Source: Lentilactobacillus curieae (GTDB taxonomy: Bacteria; Bacillota; Bacilli; Lactobacillales; Lactobacillaceae). From it: DNA of 64,000 nt. Numbering within the stretch: position 1 is the stretch's first letter; every line of letters starts with the position of its first letter. The notes under the pieces are model-generated. The model had not been told where the DNA came from and ran no database searches. It was given only the letters and a program-made list of their open reading frames with translations. The position numbers and the translations under genes were made by a program. Shown here in pieces: positions 58,976 to 64,000 of the stretch. The DNA lies in contig NZ_CP018906.1 in the NCBI RefSeq assembly GCF_000785105.2, forward strand, positions 1,054,001 through 1,118,000. Reading direction: 5' to 3'.

Positions 58976-59827
58976 CTAATTTACTTTAGTGGTGATGGTT
59001 CCTAATCCATCAATCGTACTCTCAACCACATCTCCGTGTTTTAAGAAGACCTGGGGATCACGACCAACACCGGTTCCACTTGGGGTTCCGGTGAAGATCA
59101 AGTCACCTGGGTAGAGTTCAATTACTGATGAAATGTGAGCAATCAAGGTTTGAACGTCAAAAATCATTTGTTCGATTTTAGCATCCTGAACAGTTTCGTC
59201 ATTAACTTTGGTGACAACACTCTGTGAGTCTAGATCAGTGATTGATCCCATCGTTGTTAAATATGGTCCAACTGGTGAATAGTTTTTAAATGACTTTGCA
59301 AGCGTAAACTGAGTGCTTGGCCCGTCTATGGACTGTAAATTTCTATCAGATAGGTCTTGGCCGACCATAAAACCAGCAATGGCATCCTCGGCATCTTCGC
59401 GGCTGATATTTCTACCACCACGCCCAATAACAATGACCAATTCAGATTCCCAGTCAACCGTGTCACTACTCAAGTTGATTTGATTATTTGGGCCAGCTAG
59501 CGAGCTGATAAATTTATTAAATACGTTAGGCTTCTTGGGTAGCGTGATGTCCATTTCCTTCATGTGATCCTTGTAATTAAATCCAATCGCAGGAAGTTGG
59601 CGTGGGTGCTGAATGGGTAACTCGAGTTTTTCAGGATCCAATAACTTTGCGTTGTCGTCATTTAGCACGTCTTCATCAGTGAGGTTTAGCAAAAACGATT
59701 CTTGAAAACTTATCCAGTCAGCGAGAATCTCATCGATATTCCTATATGTGGCGATTGCCGTCCCCCAAAGCTGATCATTATGCACTGTGATAAAGGTAGG
59801 CTTGCCTTCATACATTCCAATTTTCAT
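58976..59827 (-). CDS. fumarylacetoacetate hydrolase family protein
   Basis: A 283-residue FAH-fold enzyme (hydrolase, isomerase or decarboxylase of dicarbonyl acids). Metal site residues are visible: Glu in DWESELVIVIG and Asp in FMVGQDLSDR, with GFNYKDHM earlier, and PGDLIFTGTPSGTGVG late. Substrate not known; oxaloacetate or acylpyruvate-type acids are common for the family in lactobacilli. ATG 59827 follows GAGGAGG and is preferred over an ATG 19 codons upstream. It lies just downstream of the helicase gene on the same strand. Confidence 0.88.
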   Translation of the reverse strand: MKIGMYEGKPTFITVHNDQLWGTAIATYRNIDEILADWISFQESFLLNLTDEDVLNDDNAKLLDPEKLELPIQHPRQLPAIGFNYKDHMKEMDITLPKKPNVFNKFISSLAGPNNQINLSSDTVDWESELVIVIGRGGRNISREDAEDAIAGFMVGQDLSDRNLQSIDGPSTQFTLAKSFKNYSPVGPYLTTMGSITDLDSQSVVTKVNDETVQDAKIEQMIFDVQTLIAHISSVIELYPGDLIFTGTPSGTGVGRDPQVFLKHGDVVESTIDGLGTITTKVN

Positions 59828-59901
59828 AAAAATCCTCCTCGCCTTTTTAGTGCAAAACAAGTGAATGATAATTACATTATACAATCAAAAGTAAAAGATG
59901 A

Positions 59902-62259
59902 TTATAAATTGTCCCGCCAAAATTTGCTGACAATGTCTGAAAGAGCAGTTGGACTGTTGATTATCCGTGGTTTTGACCACTGAGTAGGGAAAATTGATCT
60001 GTAACGATTTTGGGCAAATCTAGCATCCATTAAGACAATGATTCCTTTGTCAGTTTGCGTTCGGATTAGCCGACCGGCGGCTTGGGTAACGTTGTTAAAT
60101 CCAGGAAGCTGATAGGCAAACATGAATCCCTGATGGTTGTCGTTGTCGTAGTAGTCCTTTACAAGGTTGGACTCCTCATTGATCATTGGCAGGCCAACCC
60201 CAACGATGGCAACCCCGATTAACTGCTCACTTTTCAAATCTACTCCCTCAGAAAAAATTCCACCTAGAACAGCAAAACCCATCATGGTTTTACCGTCAGT
60301 AGCTCGAAAACGATTTAAGAATTCGGTGCGTTCTTCGTGAGACATATCTGCTTGCTGCATGTGAGTTTCGATGTCTGGATAGGCTAGGTTAAATGCTTCA
60401 ACTACCTTGTTCATATAAGTCATTGAAGGAAAGAAAGCCAGGTAATGACCTTCTCGACCATTAATCATGGCAAAAAGACTGGCACAGATGTCAGGAATAC
60501 TATTTTGCCGGTGCCTATAAGTCGTGTCGATACCTTGTTGAATAATTAATTCAAAGTTGTTTCGTGGGAATGAGGATCCGGCTGCGTATTTAATACTGTT
60601 AGGTTCGTTGCCAAGCACCCTACGATAGTAATCGAGTGGACTTAGAGTTGCTGAAAATAGGATGGCAGCCCGTCCTAAGTCGAGGCTTTCGGAGATTTGT
60701 TGGGCAGGGTCGATACAGAATTGACGAAATAAGATGTCATCGTCAGTCAAGACGATTCTAGTTCGATAAGTCTCATCATAATACTGACTAATCAGGTTGT
60801 AAGTCCGGCAGCTTAGGTAGTAATCAACCACGGCATCCACAGTATCACTAGGTTTCCTGCCTGACAGCCAATCATGAATTGCATCAATTAGTTTGCTTAC
60901 TTTGCTAGTGAAGTTGGGGATGGGTTCTACCTGGGAATATGTTGATTCATCATTATCACGAGATTCCTTGCTGTATCTCATGAATGCTCGTTTTAAACCC
61001 CGAAGACGCTTGATTACGGGCTGATTTTCTTCTTCGTTAGCCTTAAGCCGTTCAATTAAATTAGGAATTGGCTTCATACTTAGTGTGGCAGAGTACATCT
61101 CTCGTGCTCGCGAAACTAAGTTGTGGGCTTCGTCAATTAAAAAACAGTTAGTGTTGTCTGGAACTGAGAAAAATCGTTGGAGATGCACTTGGGGGTCAAA
61201 TAGGTAGTTGTAATCACAGATGATGATGTCACAAAAAAGACTGACATCAAGTGAAAATTCAAAGGGATCTACTTGATGCTTTTGGGCGTAACTTTGAACT
61301 TCTGCCTTTGTAATTTGCGATTCATTGTTGATTATATCTAGAATAGCTGGTTTGATCCGATTATAGTAGCCAACCATGTATGGATTTTGGTCAGCGGGGA
61401 CATCTTTTTCTTCAGGGAAGGAAATCTGCTCTCTAGCCGTTAAAGTGATGCTTTTGATAGCTAGTCCTTTTCCTGATAGTAGTTTCACTGCTTCCTCACA
61501 GACCCGTCGAGTGCTTTGTTTAGCTGTAAAATAAAAAATCCGGTTAATTAGTTCTTCGCCCATTGATTTAACAGCAGGAAACAAAGTGGAAATTGTCTTG
61601 CCGGTGCCAGTAGGTGCCTCTAAAAAGAGATGCTTGTCATTAACAATGGTTTTGTAAACAACTTTTGAGATGTCATACTGGCCAGCACGGTATTTTGGAA
61701 ATGGAAAAGTAACTGCTTTGGCAGTTGTTACACGACTTTCTGCTAAGTCACGACTTAATTTAAGCCATTTTTTGTATTCAGAAATCAGCGAATTAAAAAA
61801 TTCGGTTGCTTCCGTCTTTTTGTAAACGATTTTGGTGGGGGTTATTTGCTCATCTGGAGTTTGAACGTAGGTCAGCTGGATGGTCACTTGATCAAGGCCT
61901 TCTGTGGTCATCAAAATATAACCATATACCTTGGCTTGTGCCCAGTAGAGATCCAGCGTATTGTCTGGTAGTTCACTAAATTTAACGTCTGAAGTTTTGA
62001 TTTCTTCGATTAATGTTTCGGAATCAGTGCGATTGATTCCGTCAGCTCTTCCCGAAATTTCGTACGTCGTATCAAGATAATCAAAGTCAGTTTTTAACGC
62101 AACTTCTGAGGAGTACGTACTGGGTCGTGATTTTTGAATTTTTCGATGAATTCGGCTACCGGCTGCCATCGAGTTATCGCTAACGCTAGTTGGCACTAAG
62201 TCACCACGTCGCAGGATAAACTCAACCAGGGTTCGAATACCGATTTGAATGTTAGCCAT
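59902..62259 (-). CDS. XPD/DinG-family helicase fused to a PD-(D/E)xK nuclease domain
   Basis: A 785-residue protein. The N-terminal about 195 residues look like a Cas4/AddB-type nuclease (GRADGI with Asp, then EEIKTS with ExK). The rest is a superfamily 2 XPD-like 5'-3' helicase: Walker A EAPTGTGKTIST (about 220-231), DEAH in FLIDEAHNLV, and late motifs ATLSPLDYYR and GGIFSEGVDL, AAGRLIRT. In relatives the Fe-S insert has four Cys (ICF, CNP..CPY, CPF); here all are changed (REQISF, ADQNPYM, VDPFE), so no Fe-S cluster is expected. Role: DNA repair or recombination. ATG 62259 follows GGGGAGG. Confidence 0.85.
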   Translation of the reverse strand: MANIQIGIRTLVEFILRRGDLVPTSVSDNSMAAGSRIHRKIQKSRPSTYSSEVALKTDFDYLDTTYEISGRADGINRTDSETLIEEIKTSDVKFSELPDNTLDLYWAQAKVYGYILMTTEGLDQVTIQLTYVQTPDEQITPTKIVYKKTEATEFFNSLISEYKKWLKLSRDLAESRVTTAKAVTFPFPKYRAGQYDISKVVYKTIVNDKHLFLEAPTGTGKTISTLFPAVKSMGEELINRIFYFTAKQSTRRVCEEAVKLLSGKGLAIKSITLTAREQISFPEEKDVPADQNPYMVGYYNRIKPAILDIINNESQITKAEVQSYAQKHQVDPFEFSLDVSLFCDIIICDYNYLFDPQVHLQRFFSVPDNTNCFLIDEAHNLVSRAREMYSATLSMKPIPNLIERLKANEEENQPVIKRLRGLKRAFMRYSKESRDNDESTYSQVEPIPNFTSKVSKLIDAIHDWLSGRKPSDTVDAVVDYYLSCRTYNLISQYYDETYRTRIVLTDDDILFRQFCIDPAQQISESLDLGRAAILFSATLSPLDYYRRVLGNEPNSIKYAAGSSFPRNNFELIIQQGIDTTYRHRQNSIPDICASLFAMINGREGHYLAFFPSMTYMNKVVEAFNLAYPDIETHMQQADMSHEERTEFLNRFRATDGKTMMGFAVLGGIFSEGVDLKSEQLIGVAIVGVGLPMINEESNLVKDYYDNDNHQGFMFAYQLPGFNNVTQAAGRLIRTQTDKGIIVLMDARFAQNRYRSIFPTQWSKPRIINSPTALSDIVSKFWRDNL

Positions 62260-62337
62260 TTTGTCCTCCCCATAATTAATCAACATCCATTATACTGGTA
62301 GGTAGTGAAAATGTGATAAGAAATTGGGTGGAAATAA

Positions 62338-62916
62338 ATGGACTTGCCATTTGGTTCAATCATAAAAGATAAGCAGCAGCGGTACCTGGTAATTGGGAAC
62401 GTAGTTAGTAACAACCCGCAGCTTATTCTGGACAATGTAAATTACATAGGAAAAAAGAATTTTGTGATTCATATTAGGTATGGACAAGGAATTAGTCATA
62501 ATGCCGTCTTGATTTGCAAATACTCTGGAAGAATTCCGGAATACTTAAAAAATGATGTTCCCAAAGATTTTGAAGCTGCAGTTAGAGCTGATGAAATAAT
62601 CCTGGCTGAACCGGATGAAATTAACCAGTTTAAAACTGAAGAACCGTTGGAGATTGATGCTGATGAAGACGTTGGTTTTGTTGCTAGTGTGAGACAAAAT
62701 GCAATCTTAACCATTGAGAATTATGTTGATGATTTGCAAAAACAAATCAACAAGTTATCACAAAGGAAAATGAATCATTATTTTTCAGATAAGCAACATT
62801 ATGAAGACGTTAAAGATTACTTATTGGTTATCACACCGTTCTCAGATTTACGGTTAAAGTCTAGTCAGATTCGGCAAGATGAATGGCGACTAAAATTGCA
62901 GTTAGGGGGGCAATGA
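62338..62916 (+). CDS. 192-residue protein of unknown function
   Basis: A soluble, acidic protein. It begins with MDLPFGSIIKDKQQRYLVIG, a small beta-rich start, followed by a mixed domain and a helical part (about residues 125-165). No signal peptide or membrane segment is seen. ATG 62338 follows GGTGG. It overlaps nothing and ends one base before the next gene's ATG. The promoter region lies between it and the divergent helicase gene, which may hint at a shared role in DNA metabolism. No family recognised. Confidence 0.7.
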   Translation: MDLPFGSIIKDKQQRYLVIGNVVSNNPQLILDNVNYIGKKNFVIHIRYGQGISHNAVLICKYSGRIPEYLKNDVPKDFEAAVRADEIILAEPDEINQFKTEEPLEIDADEDVGFVASVRQNAILTIENYVDDLQKQINKLSQRKMNHYFSDKQHYEDVKDYLLVITPFSDLRLKSSQIRQDEWRLKLQLGGQ

Positions 62917-62917
62917 A

Positions 62918-63130
62918 ATGATGACTGAGCAGAAGTTACGGGCAATTGTGGATGTTTACGCAAGGTACAATGTTGAAATTAAGACTGATCAGATGAAAAT
63001 TACCAGTATTAACCAGCATGAGGTGGATTTTGATGCGAACACCTATATGCAAGATCAACTAATTGAGCTGATTGCAAAGGTGTTGGCTAATCAACTGATT
63101 AAAGAAGTTTTTGAAGAGGAGTTCGGATGA
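62918..63130 (+). CDS. 70-residue helical protein of unknown function
   Basis: A 70-residue acidic protein with a predicted long helix at the end (QLIELIAKVLANQLIKEVF). It starts with ATG ATG one base after the stop of the previous gene, behind a GGGGGG, so it is co-translated with that gene. No domain recognised. Confidence 0.65.
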   Translation: MMTEQKLRAIVDVYARYNVEIKTDQMKITSINQHEVDFDANTYMQDQLIELIAKVLANQLIKEVFEEEFG

Positions 63131-63154
63131 GTAACTGAATTTAACGGGGAAATC

Positions 63155-63194
63155 AAAAAAGAGTTGCGACGGATTAACGTCGTAACTCTTTTTG
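63155..63194. terminator. bidirectional terminator before dapF
   Basis: AAAAAGAGTT with CGACG pairs with CGTCG and AACTCTTTTT, with U-tracts on both strands. Confidence 0.88.
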
Positions 63195-63221
63195 CTTGTA
63201 AGGTATTACTAACTATATTTA

Positions 63222-64000
63222 TTAATCAACTGGATCCTTAATTCCAGCAACGAACGCTTCGTACGCTGCTTGTTCGCCAGTTTCTGAAATTTGAGCATTT
63301 TCAATGTTATTTGTGTGAAGATCAGATTCATCAATTTCCACGTCATGGGTAATTGTTGCGTTACCAATCAAATCGATGTAGTAACCCTCTGAATCTCGAT
63401 CATGAACCCGAGTTTTTACCATTCCACCTGGATTGAAAACTGTAATTTCATCTTCAAATGAAGCGGCGTCTGGATGATTGAGGCAGAACGCAAGACTAGT
63501 TGCAGACATTCCAGTACCACAGGCATTTGTAAAGCCAACGCCGCGTTCAAAGGTTCTCACAAACAGTGAGTTACGGCCGATGATTTTAGCGTAACTTACG
63601 TTCACGCCATCATAGAAGTATGGATTTTCTGAATTGAGCATCTTGCCAACGTGTTCTAACGAGTCAGATTCCATAACGTCTTCTGAGACAAAACTGATCA
63701 GGTGGGGGTTAGGAACGGCAATTGCTGTGAAGGTTAAATTCTCATCAAATTCAGGTACTGGTTGGTCAATCAAAGTATCGGTGTTTAAATTACTGAATGG
63801 TAATGATTCTTTGTTAAATGTTACTGGAGAAATTTCTACGCTAAAGGTTGGAACACCGTCAGCAAAATTAGCTTCTCTGCTGACATGAAGGTCGGCATCT
63901 TGGGTTTCAACTTTGAATTCGTCTTGGCCAAATTTTTCAGCTAGGTGACGGCTTACCGTTCTTAAACCATTTCCGCACATCGAAGCGATACTTCCGTCAG
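63222..64000 (-). CDS. dapF: diaminopimelate epimerase, truncated by the window edge
   Basis: The C-terminal 259 residues of DapF, which converts LL- to meso-diaminopimelate for lysine and peptidoglycan. The frame remains open to base 64000, with DGSIASMCGNG at the edge; the first catalytic Cys is in MCGNGLR and the second in NACGTGMS. About 70 N-terminal residues lie outside the window. The C-terminus is longer than in E. coli DapF by about 30 residues (acidic tail ending GIKDPVD), as in other lactobacilli. The start cannot be seen. Confidence 0.93.
   Translation of the reverse strand, partial: DGSIASMCGNGLRTVSRHLAEKFGQDEFKVETQDADLHVSREANFADGVPTFSVEISPVTFNKESLPFSNLNTDTLIDQPVPEFDENLTFTAIAVPNPHLISFVSEDVMESDSLEHVGKMLNSENPYFYDGVNVSYAKIIGRNSLFVRTFERGVGFTNACGTGMSATSLAFCLNHPDAASFEDEITVFNPGGMVKTRVHDRDSEGYYIDLIGNATITHDVEIDESDLHTNNIENAQISETGEQAAYEAFVAGIKDPVD

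Overview
The window looks like a chromosomal segment of a low-GC Gram-positive lactic acid bacterium, most likely a member of the Lactobacillaceae; genus and species cannot be fixed from sequence alone. The grounds are AT-rich codon use, strong AGGAGG-type ribosome binding sites with several UUG starts, two T-box leaders, an LPxTG-anchored giant adhesin, cytosolic PepO, an orphan GcvH next to lipoate ligase, and a lactate-type gene complement. No rRNA, tRNA, insertion sequence, prophage or CRISPR array was seen. The window reads as ordinary core chromosome carrying a few accessory surface and secreted proteins.

Layout. 1-7.4 kb: a LacI-family regulator with an operator over its own promoter, an MMPL/RND membrane protein, a DegV fatty-acid-binding protein, two small unknown proteins, and divergent gcvH and lplA. 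7.5-18.4 kb: one gene for a 3,597-residue LPxTG surface protein with about 15 CnaB-like domains and a recent 0.8-kb internal tandem duplication. 18.4-23.5 kb: a T-box-controlled ketopantoate-reductase/D-2-hydroxyacid-dehydrogenase gene (probably leucine-sensing), cold shock protein, YczE-like membrane protein, OsmC, a flavodoxin-fold oxidoreductase coupled to a 59-residue protein, and ThiD/PdxK. 23.6-31.5 kb: a 40-residue basic protein, MFS transporter with divergent winged-helix regulator, KtrAB potassium uptake, cytosine deaminase, and a LysR regulator divergent from a YeiH transporter. 31.5-39.8 kb: small metabolic and housekeeping genes (fructosamine kinase, RNase HI apparently starting at AUU, DUF2179, VOC protein, beta-phosphoglucomutase-like HAD, DUF488, 3-methyladenine glycosylase, PgpA, methionine aminopeptidase). 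40-52.8 kb: a PEPCK-like protein, two secreted matrixin-type metalloproteases, YfhO, PepO, a thioesterase, UspA and a YibE/F pair. 52.8-64 kb: a structured intergenic repeat, proBA behind an oddly built proline T-box, a secreted amidase, a PerR-type regulator with its own box, phosphogluconolactonase, a fumarylacetoacetate-hydrolase family protein, an XPD-like helicase fused to a nuclease domain, two unknown genes and a truncated dapF.

Themes. Amino-acid supply and use is read by tRNA sensing (proBA and the panE-type gene). Redox and peroxide defence is represented by OsmC, PerR and a flavodoxin-fold enzyme. The cell surface is served by the giant adhesin, amidase, YfhO and the secreted proteases. 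Transcription units are short, and most are closed by clear intrinsic terminators, many of them shared by convergent genes.

The points most worth a second look are: the proline T-box whose antiterminator sits on top of its own terminator stem; the leucine-type T-box on a 2-keto-acid reductase; the apparent AUU start of RNase HI; an XPD-family helicase that has lost its Fe-S cysteines; a beta-phosphoglucomutase-like protein with Asp to His at the acid/base position; and the giant multi-CnaB adhesin with its duplication.
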